Positions 1 through 6,622 of a stretch of 12,732 nt of DNA are shown here, in pieces. Source of the stretch: Thermogutta sp. (lineage in GTDB: Bacteria > Planctomycetota > Planctomycetia > Pirellulales > Thermoguttaceae); the NCBI RefSeq assembly GCF_014359955.1, contig NZ_JACIYL010000036.1, forward strand, positions 1 to 12,732, in the 5' to 3' direction. Position numbers and translations under genes: made by a program. Position 1 is the first letter of the stretch; each line of letters opens with the position of its first letter. Below the pieces are notes generated by a model, which saw nothing but the letters and a program-made list of their open reading frames with translations, did no database searches and was not told the DNA's origin.

Positions 1-3000
1 ATCTGGGCGGCCGACTGCATCGTGGACTTCGGTCCGGGACCCGGCAGCCGAGGTGGTCGGGTGGTGGCCATGGGCGACTTTGAAGAGGTCATCAAAGTGC
101 CGGAAAGTCTCACCGGTCAGTATCTCTCGGGTCGTAAGGCGATCCCAATTCCCACGCAGCGCAGGTCCCCGACTGAGAAAAAACTCGTTATCCGCGGCGC
201 ACGCCACAATAACCTCAAGAATATCGATGTGGAAATCCCGCTCGGGTTGTTCGTGTGTGTGACGGGTGTGTCCGGCTCCGGAAAGAGCTCCCTGGTCAGC
301 GACATCCTGGTCGAGGCACTGAACATCGAGTTGAACGGCGGAACAGGTAATCCCGGCGCGTTCGACAGCATCGAGGGATTGGAATACCTGGACAAAATGA
401 TCGCCATTGACCAGTCGCCGATCGGGCGGACGCCGCGTTCCAATCCCGCCACCTACATCAAGGTGTTTGATGATATCCGGAAATTATTTGCTGACTTGCC
501 CGAGTCGCGGCTGCGCGGCTACAAACCGGGCCGATTCAGTTTCAATGTGGCGGGTGGTCGATGCGAATCCTGCGAGGGCAACGGTGCCACCAAGCTGGAG
601 ATGGATTTTCTGGCTGACATCTGGGTCACCTGTCCCGTCTGCGAGGGAAAACGTTTCAACCGGCAGACACTCCAGATCCGCTACAAGGGCAAAAATATCG
701 CCGATGTGCTGGACATGGATGTTCGCGAGGCCCTCGAGCTTTTCGAGAACATCCCACCCATCCGGCATAAGCTGGAGACGCTTCACGCCGTCGGGCTGGA
801 CTACATGAAGCTCGGCCAGCCGTCACCCACGCTTTCCGGCGGCGAGGCTCAGCGAATCAAGCTCGCCCGGGAACTGACCAAACGCAGCACTGGCAAGACG
901 ATTTACATCCTCGACGAGCCCACCACTGGACTGCACTTTGCCGATATTGAGCTGCTCCTCAAGGTCCTGCACAGCTTTGTGGATGCCGGCAACACCGTGA
1001 TTGTCGTCGAGCACAATCTGGAGGTCATCAAAACCGCGGACTGGATTATCGATCTGGGACCGGAAGGCGGTGATGCGGGAGGGTATATCGTGGCCACGGG
1101 GACACCGGAAGAGGTGGCCCAGGTGGAGGCATCCCATACAGGCCGCTTCCTGCGTCACGTCCTGGCCGGGCATACCCTGCCGGCGCTGAACGGGAAGAGC
1201 AAGGAACGCGAGGAGTTCTTCCGTAGTTTGAAGGCCCGTACCCGCAAAGCCAAGCCCATTCGCGCCATCACCATCCGTGGCGCCCGCCAGCACAATCTCA
1301 AAGGCATCAACGTGGAGATCCCGCGGGATCAGCTCACCGTGTGCTGCGGAAGAAGTGGCTCGGGGAAAAGCTCCCTGGCCATGGATACGGTGTACGCGGA
1401 GGGGCAGCGCCGCTATGTGGAAAGTCTCAGTACCTACGCCCGGCAATTCGTCAGCCAGATGCAAAAGCCCAAGGTGGATCATGTGGAAGGGCTTTCCCCG
1501 GCGATCGCCATCGAACAAAAGCACGCGGCCAACACGCCGCGTTCCACCGTGGGCACGGTCACGGAAATCTACGATTACTTCCGCGTCCTCATGGCCCGAC
1601 TGGGTCAGCCCTACTGCCCCCAGTGCGGAATTCCCGTGGGAACGCAGGCGGCCGATCAGATCATCGCCAAGGTGATGGCCCATCCCGAGGGCACGCGGCT
1701 CTTTCTCCTTGCCCCGCTCGATCTCCGCGACGGTGGCGATGTGAACCAGTTGTGGGATGAGCTTCGTCGCGGGGGATTCACCCGGGTTCGCGTGGACGGG
1801 ATCATCCACAGTTTGGACGATCCCCCACGTATCGACCGCCGCCGTCAGCACGCGGTGGAGGTGGTGGTGGACCGAGTTGTCGTTCGCCCGGACCAGCGCG
1901 ACCGCATCGCGGGGAGCGTGGAGATGGCGCTGTCGCTGGGCGACGGCGTCATGATCGTCCTCTATCCCAACGAGCGAACGCCGGAGCAATTCTGGAAAAC
2001 AGTGCGGCATAGCCAGCACTTCGCCTGCGAAAAATGCGGTCGTAGTTTCGAGCCGCTGTCGCCCAACCATTTCTCCTTCAACAGTCCTCTGGGATGGTGT
2101 CCCGGGTGCGAGGGGCTGGGCAAGGAAGTCGGCGCCGATCCTGCCGCGCTTGTCCTCAATCCCAAAGCGACTCTCCGCGAACAGGCCCTGGCCATCTGGC
2201 CGACTCACGACGAGCCGCTGTCCCGGGCGGTAGTGGAAACCCTCTGCCGGGAGACAGGTATTCCCCTCGATGTGCCGTGGGAGGAACTCTCCGGGATCGC
2301 CCGGCGACTGATCTTCCACGGAACGGGCGAGCGATGGTTTGACGTGTGGCAGGAAGATTACGAGCGGATTCGTCGCGAAATGCGCGGCGAGAAGTCGGAC
2401 GAAGCACCGTCCGGCAACGAGTCGGCCGAGGGCCGGCGGATCCTCCTGCGGTTCCAATACAGGGGACTGTATCCCACGCTGGAAACAGTGACTGCCACGT
2501 CCCCCCGACTGCGTGCCGCGTTCCAGGACATTGTGGCCGAGACCGAATGCACGCTCTGCGGCGGCAGTCGGCTGCGAGACGACGCGGCGGCGGTCCGTTT
2601 CCGGAATCGCACGATCGACGAGTGGTGTCGGCTGCCGCTGGGACGCCTCCTCGAGGAGGTCCGCTCGTGGCAACTGACGCCCCGGGAACAGGAAATCGCC
2701 GGGGACATCGTCCGCGAAATCGTCAGCCGTGTGCAATTTCTGGTGGATGTGGGGCTCGATTATCTGACCCTTGCCCGGTCGGCCCCCACACTGTCCGGCG
2801 GAGAATCGCAGCGTATCCGCCTTGCCGCACAGGTGGGAAGCGGTCTGTGCGGCGTCCTCTACGTGCTGGATGAGCCGACGATCGGCCTCCATCCTCGCGA
2901 CAACCACCGTCTCCTCGCCGCCTTGCGGAAACTGCGTGATCTGGGGAATACGCTCCTCGTTGTGGAACACGACCGGGAGGTTATCCAGGCGGCGGATCAT

Positions 3001-5364
3001 CTGCTGGATTTTGGTCCCGAGGCGGGCGACAAAGGGGGCGAGATCGTCGCTCAGGGGAGGCCAGCGCGGGTCGCACGCAGCCGCGCGTCCGTCACCGGAC
3101 CGTACATTTCCGGCAAAAAGGCGATTTTCACGCCCAGCAACCGGCGGATGCCGTCCTGGTGGCCCGGCGAACCCGGTTCACTCATTCAGGAGTCCGTGCC
3201 CGGCCAGTCCGTGTGGCGAGCATTCCGCACACCCGGCGGCGGCTGGCTGGAAGTCCACGGCGCACGCCATAACAATCTCAAAAACATCAGCGTGGCCATT
3301 CCGCTGGGGACCTTCACCGTCATCACGGGGGTGAGTGGCAGCGGAAAAAGCTCGCTGGTGGAAGACGTCCTCTATCACGCCCTTGCCCGGCATCTCCACC
3401 GTGCCAACACCGTCCCTGGAGAATTCGATCGCCTTCAGGGTGTGGAGCTGATCAACAAGGTCATCCGCGTCGATCAGCAGCCGCTCGGTCAGACCCCCAC
3501 GTCCACCCCTGCCACGTACACCGGGGTGTTTGACAAGATTCGCGATCTGTTCGCTCAATTACCGGAAGCCAAACGCCGCGGCTTCACCCGGCGGCGGTTC
3601 AGCTTTAATGTGCCCGGCGGCCGATGCGAAAAATGCGAGGGCGCCGGACAGATCAAGATTGAGATGCACTTCCTGCCGGACGTCTGGGTGGAATGCGACG
3701 CCTGCCATGGTCGGCGGTACGACGCGGAAACCCTTGCCGTGACCTATCACGGAAAATCGATCTCCGACGTCCTTGATATGCCCTGCGAGGACGCCCTCGA
3801 ACTGTTCAAAAATATTCCCGAGATCCGCCGTATTCTCCAGGTCCTCTGTGATGTGGGGCTTGGGTATCTCAGGCTGGGTCAGCCGGCCAACACGCTCTCC
3901 GGTGGTGAGGCGCAACGGGTCAAATTGGCGGCAGAACTGGCACGCCCGGACACCGGACGCACGCTCTACCTCCTCGACGAGCCGACCACCGGCCTCCACT
4001 TTGACGATCTCTCCCGCCTCCTCGATGTCCTCCAGCGGCTGGTTGATCTGGGAAACACGGTGGTCGTCATCGAGCACAATCTGGACGTCATTAAATCGGC
4101 CGACTGGATCATCGATCTTGGTCCTGAAGCGGGTGAACAGGGGGGACATGTCGTGGTGGCGGGCACGCCGGAAGATGTGGTCGCCTACTCTCGCTGGTGG
4201 CAGCGCGAAAAGGGCCAGGCAGAACATGGAGTTCTCAATGGAAAATCGGGGGCGTCAGCGATGCAGCCGCCGTGGCGATCCTACACCGGAGAAGTGCTGG
4301 CGCCGGTCCTGGAGAACAGCCCCCGCAAGGAACGCAAGCCGTATGATCCGTACAAAGACCATCTGCTTCCCCTGCATTCACCGGAAACCGAACCCGGCTT
4401 GACCCACGTCAAGAGCCCATGGGAAACCGACGGCCGTTCCTGGCACCTCACTCGCTCATCGGCAATGAATGGACGGCCTATTCGGTGGGATCGGGCCATC
4501 CTGGAACGACTCATACAATTTCTGGAAAACCACCAGTCCACATTGGTGATCGACTATTCCACGCAGAATGTCATCGAGGTCCGCGCACGAAGACTGCGGG
4601 GCCCGTGGTTCATGCACATTTACACGGGGGACGATTTGCAGCTCCGTCTGCGAATCCGAACAGGCCGGCGTGCCGCCAAAATACTCACCAGTTCCCCCAG
4701 TTTTCGCCCTGTCCGGCGGACCGTTCCGGAGGCTTCCTCGCCATTCTTGAAGCTCTACGAACCACCGCAGGAAGAACCGCCGCTCCCACCGCCCTCTCTC
4801 GCAACCAGGCAGCAGGGCGCCTGGTGCGAGATCGATCTGCGGGTCAGCGAATTGGCGTCGCTGGATGAAATCAATTTCTGGGACTTCCTGGCGTCTGCCA
4901 TGGAGGACTACCAATTTCTCTGCAGCACCGAGAGCGCACGCACCACCAAGTACGATTTGATTTGGCACTTTGCCCAGAAGGGTATCAAAGGGCGGCTGTT
5001 AGGCTGGCAACCTGAACTGCTTAGCCAGATTGTTGGTGGAATCAAAAAGGCCGTGCCCGAGGTGGCGATTGACCCTAACCATAAGAGCATGATCATGCTC
5101 CGGCTTGGCCCCTCACAGAAAACGTGGGCGGTCATTTACACCAAAAAATCCGAGGGACTGTTGCTGGTGGTTCGCGCTCCCAAGAATCGGTTCCCCCTCG
5201 GCAGGTTGCGAACTCTCTGGAGCGACGTGGAGATCGACGGTAGCCGTTCCAGAGAAGACCGAATCGAATTCTTTTTCACCGGAAGCCAACTGAACAATGC
5301 GTCGGCGCTCGGCAAATTCTTCCACGAAGCCGCCGATGCCTTCATCGCGGAACTAATGGAATGA
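1..5364 (+). CDS. uvrA: Tandem (double) UvrA, excinuclease ABC subunit A, 5'-partial, with C-terminal extension
   Basis: UvrA is the ATP-driven damage-recognition subunit of UvrABC nucleotide excision repair. The frame is open from base 1 (1787 residues visible), so the true start lies upstream. Bases 1-~110 are the end of an N-terminal UvrA half (IVDFGPGPG). Next is a C-terminal half: Walker A GVSGSGKS at 265-288, zinc module CxxC-19-CxxC (562-642), signature LSGGEAQ (832-852), Walker B at 901-918. A complete second UvrA follows: N-half Walker A GRSGSGKS (1348-1371), CxxC pairs at 1615-1626, 2026-2037, 2098-2109 and 2548-2559, LSGGESQ (2791-2811), Walker B at 2854-2874; C-half Walker A (3328-3351), zinc module (3625-3705), LSGGEAQ (3895-3915), Walker B near 3964-3981. 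All visible ATPase motifs look intact. From about 4200 the protein leaves UvrA homology and carries an extension I cannot assign. Chlamydial UvrA is also a tandem, about 1786 residues; this one would be longer. UvrA identity is near certain. Confidence 0.96.
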   Translation: MWAADCIVDFGPGPGSRGGRVVAMGDFEEVIKVPESLTGQYLSGRKAIPIPTQRRSPTEKKLVIRGARHNNLKNIDVEIPLGLFVCVTGVSGSGKSSLVSDILVEALNIELNGGTGNPGAFDSIEGLEYLDKMIAIDQSPIGRTPRSNPATYIKVFDDIRKLFADLPESRLRGYKPGRFSFNVAGGRCESCEGNGATKLEMDFLADIWVTCPVCEGKRFNRQTLQIRYKGKNIADVLDMDVREALELFENIPPIRHKLETLHAVGLDYMKLGQPSPTLSGGEAQRIKLARELTKRSTGKTIYILDEPTTGLHFADIELLLKVLHSFVDAGNTVIVVEHNLEVIKTADWIIDLGPEGGDAGGYIVATGTPEEVAQVEASHTGRFLRHVLAGHTLPALNGKSKEREEFFRSLKARTRKAKPIRAITIRGARQHNLKGINVEIPRDQLTVCCGRSGSGKSSLAMDTVYAEGQRRYVESLSTYARQFVSQMQKPKVDHVEGLSPAIAIEQKHAANTPRSTVGTVTEIYDYFRVLMARLGQPYCPQCGIPVGTQAADQIIAKVMAHPEGTRLFLLAPLDLRDGGDVNQLWDELRRGGFTRVRVDGIIHSLDDPPRIDRRRQHAVEVVVDRVVVRPDQRDRIAGSVEMALSLGDGVMIVLYPNERTPEQFWKTVRHSQHFACEKCGRSFEPLSPNHFSFNSPLGWCPGCEGLGKEVGADPAALVLNPKATLREQALAIWPTHDEPLSRAVVETLCRETGIPLDVPWEELSGIARRLIFHGTGERWFDVWQEDYERIRREMRGEKSDEAPSGNESAEGRRILLRFQYRGLYPTLETVTATSPRLRAAFQDIVAETECTLCGGSRLRDDAAAVRFRNRTIDEWCRLPLGRLLEEVRSWQLTPREQEIAGDIVREIVSRVQFLVDVGLDYLTLARSAPTLSGGESQRIRLAAQVGSGLCGVLYVLDEPTIGLHPRDNHRLLAALRKLRDLGNTLLVVEHDREVIQAADHLLDFGPEAGDKGGEIVAQGRPARVARSRASVTGPYISGKKAIFTPSNRRMPSWWPGEPGSLIQESVPGQSVWRAFRTPGGGWLEVHGARHNNLKNISVAIPLGTFTVITGVSGSGKSSLVEDVLYHALARHLHRANTVPGEFDRLQGVELINKVIRVDQQPLGQTPTSTPATYTGVFDKIRDLFAQLPEAKRRGFTRRRFSFNVPGGRCEKCEGAGQIKIEMHFLPDVWVECDACHGRRYDAETLAVTYHGKSISDVLDMPCEDALELFKNIPEIRRILQVLCDVGLGYLRLGQPANTLSGGEAQRVKLAAELARPDTGRTLYLLDEPTTGLHFDDLSRLLDVLQRLVDLGNTVVVIEHNLDVIKSADWIIDLGPEAGEQGGHVVVAGTPEDVVAYSRWWQREKGQAEHGVLNGKSGASAMQPPWRSYTGEVLAPVLENSPRKERKPYDPYKDHLLPLHSPETEPGLTHVKSPWETDGRSWHLTRSSAMNGRPIRWDRAILERLIQFLENHQSTLVIDYSTQNVIEVRARRLRGPWFMHIYTGDDLQLRLRIRTGRRAAKILTSSPSFRPVRRTVPEASSPFLKLYEPPQEEPPLPPPSLATRQQGAWCEIDLRVSELASLDEINFWDFLASAMEDYQFLCSTESARTTKYDLIWHFAQKGIKGRLLGWQPELLSQIVGGIKKAVPEVAIDPNHKSMIMLRLGPSQKTWAVIYTKKSEGLLLVVRAPKNRFPLGRLRTLWSDVEIDGSRSREDRIEFFFTGSQLNNASALGKFFHEAADAFIAELME
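4426..4920 (+). repeat. C-terminal extension of UvrA, unknown domain copy 1
   Basis: This is the first of two similar segments in the UvrA C-terminal extension. It runs in the order WHLTRSSAMNGRPIRW, a helix (ILERLIQFLE), strands IEVRARR and WFMHIYT, LRLRIR, a proline-rich linker, then strand EIDLRVSEL and a helix (FWDFLASAMEDY). The same order recurs at 4951-5361. I do not recognise the domain family; an alpha/beta fold is inferred from the alternating pattern only. Confidence 0.6.
4951..5361 (+). repeat. C-terminal extension of UvrA, unknown domain copy 2
   Basis: This is the second segment of the internal duplication and ends one codon before the stop. Landmarks in the same order as copy 1 are IWHFAQKGIKGRLLGW, helix LLSQIVGGIKK, strands MIMLRLG and WAVIYT, LLLVVRAP, then RIEFFFTGSQL and the closing helix GKFFHEAADAFIAEL. 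It lacks the proline-rich linker of copy 1 and is more compact. The pairing was made by eye; a profile comparison was not possible here. Confidence 0.6.
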
Positions 5365-5385
5365 CGGTGCCGCCGTGGCGCTCGC

Positions 5386-5393
5386 GAGGAGGT
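5386..5393 (+). promoter_or_regulatory. Very strong Shine-Dalgarno before a 10-codon ORF
   Basis: GAGGAGGT followed by AATC matches the complement of the usual bacterial 16S rRNA 3' end over AGGAGGT-ATC with one mismatch. It sits 5 bases before a GTG at 5398, which opens only a 10-codon frame ending at TGA 5428-5430. It is the best ribosome-binding site seen in the window, yet it does not serve a recognised gene directly. Confidence 0.5.
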
Positions 5394-5397
5394 AATC

Positions 5398-5430
5398 GTG
5401 TCACAATTCACACATACCAAACCCAGATGA
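5398..5430 (+). other. Candidate 10-codon leader ORF (MSQFTHTKPR)
   Basis: A GTG-initiated ORF of 10 codons follows the strong Shine-Dalgarno at 5386-5393. Its TGA (5428-5430) overlaps an ATG (5427-5429) that opens a second 10-codon frame (MIHRKKEAIT, stop 5457-5459). The CBM9-like gene starts at 5475. It could be a translated leader, a remnant of a lost gene, or chance. No protein family is claimed. Confidence 0.25.
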
Positions 5431-5474
5431 TCCACCGGAAGAAAGAGGCCATTACCTGATGAGGAACCCCCACC

Positions 5475-6143
5475 ATGGCCAGTGATAAACGTGCGTTGCT
5501 CTCCATTCCTGCCCGGGCGCTCTTTCGATTTGCGGTGCCCTGCCATCATTGCGAGACCCTGTGGAACCGGGATGGTGCGAACCTGGATGAATCCTACCGA
5601 CTGCCCAACCTGGCAGGGCTGGAAGGGGCAACGCCCCCGCTGGAAGTTCGCGCGGGCTGGAACGAGGAGGGCTTGTCGCTGCGGTTCCACATTTTTGACC
5701 TTCAGATCGGTCCCCGAGCTCGGCGGATGGTCCACGCCGCCCAATGGATCCACGTATGGATTGACACCCGCGCAGTCCATGATGTGCACCGTGCCACACG
5801 GTACTGCCATCGTTTTGTGTTGCTGGCCAACGTGGCGAGCAACCAGGCGATTGAGGCGAAGATGGCGTGGGTGGGTATTCCCCGGGCAAAAGAGGCTCCG
5901 AGTCCGCCGCCCCCGGGAAGCTTGAAGTTTCTCGTCCGGGAATACACGGACGGCTATTGCGTGGACATGCTTTTTTTGAAAGATGCCCTGACAGGCTACG
6001 ATCCGCACGAATATCCCCGTTTGGGGTTCAACTATGCCGTGTGCGATCTGGCCCGCGATCGCGAATTCGTTTTCACGGCGGGCAGACCGTTGCCCTTCGA
6101 TGAGGACCCCAGCCTTTGGGCCACTTTAGAACTGGTACCGTAA
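5475..6143 (+). CDS. CBM9/DOMON-like beta-sandwich domain protein
   Basis: This is a 222-residue protein made almost entirely of one domain resembling carbohydrate-binding module family 9 / DOMON-like beta-sandwiches. Visible hallmarks are the early strand pair around LEVRAGWNEEGLSLRFHIFD, the WIHVWIDTRAVHDVHRA segment, where family members have an aspartate-rich D-T-R loop, and the end LGFNYAVCDLARDREFVF...WATLELV, typical of the family. In secreted enzymes such domains bind sugars or haem. Here no signal peptide or membrane segment is evident and no catalytic domain is attached, so the ligand is unknown and the protein may be cytoplasmic. The ATG at 5475 is preferred because GAGGAA (5461-5466) lies 8 bases upstream. 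The gene starts 110 bases after uvrA on the same strand and could be read through from it. The gene is confident; the fold assignment is moderate. Confidence 0.75.
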   Translation: MASDKRALLSIPARALFRFAVPCHHCETLWNRDGANLDESYRLPNLAGLEGATPPLEVRAGWNEEGLSLRFHIFDLQIGPRARRMVHAAQWIHVWIDTRAVHDVHRATRYCHRFVLLANVASNQAIEAKMAWVGIPRAKEAPSPPPPGSLKFLVREYTDGYCVDMLFLKDALTGYDPHEYPRLGFNYAVCDLARDREFVFTAGRPLPFDEDPSLWATLELVP

Positions 6144-6151
6144 AAACGGAC

Positions 6152-6167
6152 GGACGACTGCTCGTCC
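6152..6167 (+). terminator. Possible hairpin just after the CBM9-like gene
   Basis: GGACGA-CTGC-TCGTCC forms a 6-bp stem with a 4-base loop beginning 8 bases after the stop codon. There is no T-run after it, only AATTTC, so an intrinsic terminator role is weakly supported. Confidence 0.25.
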
Positions 6168-6193
6168 AGGAATTTCAACGTGTGTCACAGTGT

Positions 6194-6223
6194 GGTAGGG
6201 GCCATTCATGAATTGCCCCTACC
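6194..6223. repeat. 30-base near-perfect palindrome
   Basis: GGTAGGGGC (6194-6202) and GCCCCTACC (6215-6223) are exact inverted copies. The bases between them contain a further palindrome, ATTCA-TGAAT (6204-6213), leaving one C/T mismatch pair in the whole 30 bases. It lies 50 bases after the CBM9-like gene and about 400 bases past the end of the convergent YTV gene. It could act as a bidirectional transcript-end structure or be a dispersed repeat. Confidence 0.6.
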
Positions 6224-6243
6224 GGTTAAGAATTGCCCCTACC
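6210..6243. repeat. 14-base direct repeat, period 20
   Basis: GAATTGCCCCTACC occurs at 6210-6223 and again at 6230-6243. The second copy is framed by its own short inverted arms, GGTTAA (6224-6229) and TTAACC (6246-6251). The first copy supplies the right arm of the 6194-6223 palindrome, so the second looks like a duplicated half-element. Confidence 0.6.
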
Positions 6244-6324
6244 ATTTAACCAACAACTGAGCCGAGCACACGGAGCCCGGTCGCTGAAATGCGGTGTTCA
6301 AAGGTTGGAATGTGGACCTGACAA

Positions 6325-6336
6325 GCGCATCTGTGC
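6325..6336. repeat. Imperfect hairpin next to a GGACCTG-ACAAG half-unit
   Basis: GGACCTGACAAG (6314-6325) is identical to the left arm and loop of the hairpin at 6466-6484, but the expected right arm is missing. In its place GCGCA-TC-TGTGC (6325-6336) forms a short stem containing one G-T wobble. This looks like a truncated or recombined member of the local hairpin family. Confidence 0.4.
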
Positions 6337-6352
6337 CAGGAATATCTCGGAG

Positions 6353-6371
6353 GGGCACGCTTGTCGTGCCC
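6353..6371. repeat. Hairpin GGGCACG / CTTGT / CGTGCCC
   Basis: A perfect 7-bp stem encloses a 5-base loop. The loop CTTGT is the reverse complement of the ACAAG loop at 6473-6477, so this unit is the same type in the opposite orientation with a different but still fully paired stem. Confidence 0.6.
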
Positions 6372-6373
6372 GG

Positions 6374-6387
6374 CTCCACATGTGGAG
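6374..6387. repeat. 14-base perfect palindrome CTCCACATGTGGAG
   Basis: This is a loop-free palindrome immediately after the 6353-6371 hairpin. It could be a dyad-binding site, but its position within a hairpin cluster far from any promoter makes a repeat element the simpler reading. Confidence 0.45.
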
Positions 6388-6388
6388 T

Positions 6389-6406
6389 GCGGGGCTTTAG
6401 CCCCGC
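6389..6406. repeat. Hairpin GCGGGGCT / TT / AGCCCCGC
   Basis: An 8-bp perfect GC-rich stem with a 2-base centre. Dispersed palindromes of the GGGGCTTTAGCCCC kind are common in intergenic DNA of several bacterial groups, from general knowledge. No T-run follows that would make it a terminator. Confidence 0.55.
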
Positions 6407-6415
6407 TTTCGGCGC

Positions 6416-6429
6416 GGGACTTCAGTCCC
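6416..6429. repeat. Hairpin GGGACT / TC / AGTCCC
   Basis: A 6-bp perfect stem with a 2-base loop, resembling the unit at 6389-6406 in arrangement (GGG-start stem, pyrimidine loop) but with a different stem whose two arms have changed together. Confidence 0.5.
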
Positions 6430-6465
6430 CGGTGAAACGCGGTGGATGATCGAATCTTAAACGGC

Positions 6466-6484
6466 GGACCTGACAAGCAGGTCC
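6466..6484. repeat. Hairpin GGACCTG / ACAAG / CAGGTCC
   Basis: A perfect 7-bp stem encloses loop ACAAG. Loop and stem length match the unit at 6353-6371 (read on the other strand), while the stem sequence differs. The left arm and loop also occur alone at 6314-6325. Confidence 0.6.
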
Positions 6485-6497
6485 CTCCGACAAAGCG

Positions 6498-6514
6498 GAC
6501 GTGACAGGCACGTC
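6498..6514. repeat. Hairpin GACGTG / ACAGG / CACGTC
   Basis: A perfect 6-bp stem encloses ACAGG, one base different from the ACAAG loop 14 bases upstream. It is the third unit of this loop type within about 160 bases. Confidence 0.55.
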
Positions 6515-6622
6515 GCAATGAATGCCACCGCCGCGAGAGGTTCTGTCGAAGCCCCGTCCCGTTTCTGCGGCTGAGAAAGACTTAACGAGGAGCCGGGGCA
6601 ACTCGCGCTGTCGGCCGATCTG

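Larger units (their letters stand above)
6144..6622. other. Gene-poor convergent spacer rich in short palindromes
   Basis: This 479-base stretch lies between the ends of a plus-strand gene (6143) and a minus-strand gene (6623). No ORF here has a recognisable protein, and the open frames present run through the palindromes. Besides the 30-base palindrome and direct repeat it holds at least six hairpins between 6314 and 6514. No tRNA, known ncRNA or transposase fragment was recognised. Confidence 0.6.

Noticed and set aside
1348..1371. Possible Walker A defect in the second UvrA N-half (CGRSGSGKSS instead of the usual TGLSGSGKSS)
   Set aside because: The GxxGxGKS pattern and its lysine and serine are intact, so it is a tolerated substitution rather than a lost site.
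823..3000. 725-codon open frame on the minus strand, antisense to uvrA
   Set aside because: It is a shadow of the GC-rich uvrA frame. The plus strand shows ordered UvrA motifs throughout, while the antisense product has no recognisable domain and low-complexity composition.
6246..6518. 90-codon minus-strand ORF in the palindrome-rich spacer
   Set aside because: It runs straight through the hairpin cluster, so its sequence is translated repeat DNA. No known domain and no clear ribosome-binding site were seen.
6144..6622. Possible CRISPR-like array, because of repeated short palindromes
   Set aside because: The hairpins have different stems and irregular spacing, with no constant repeat and no cas gene nearby.
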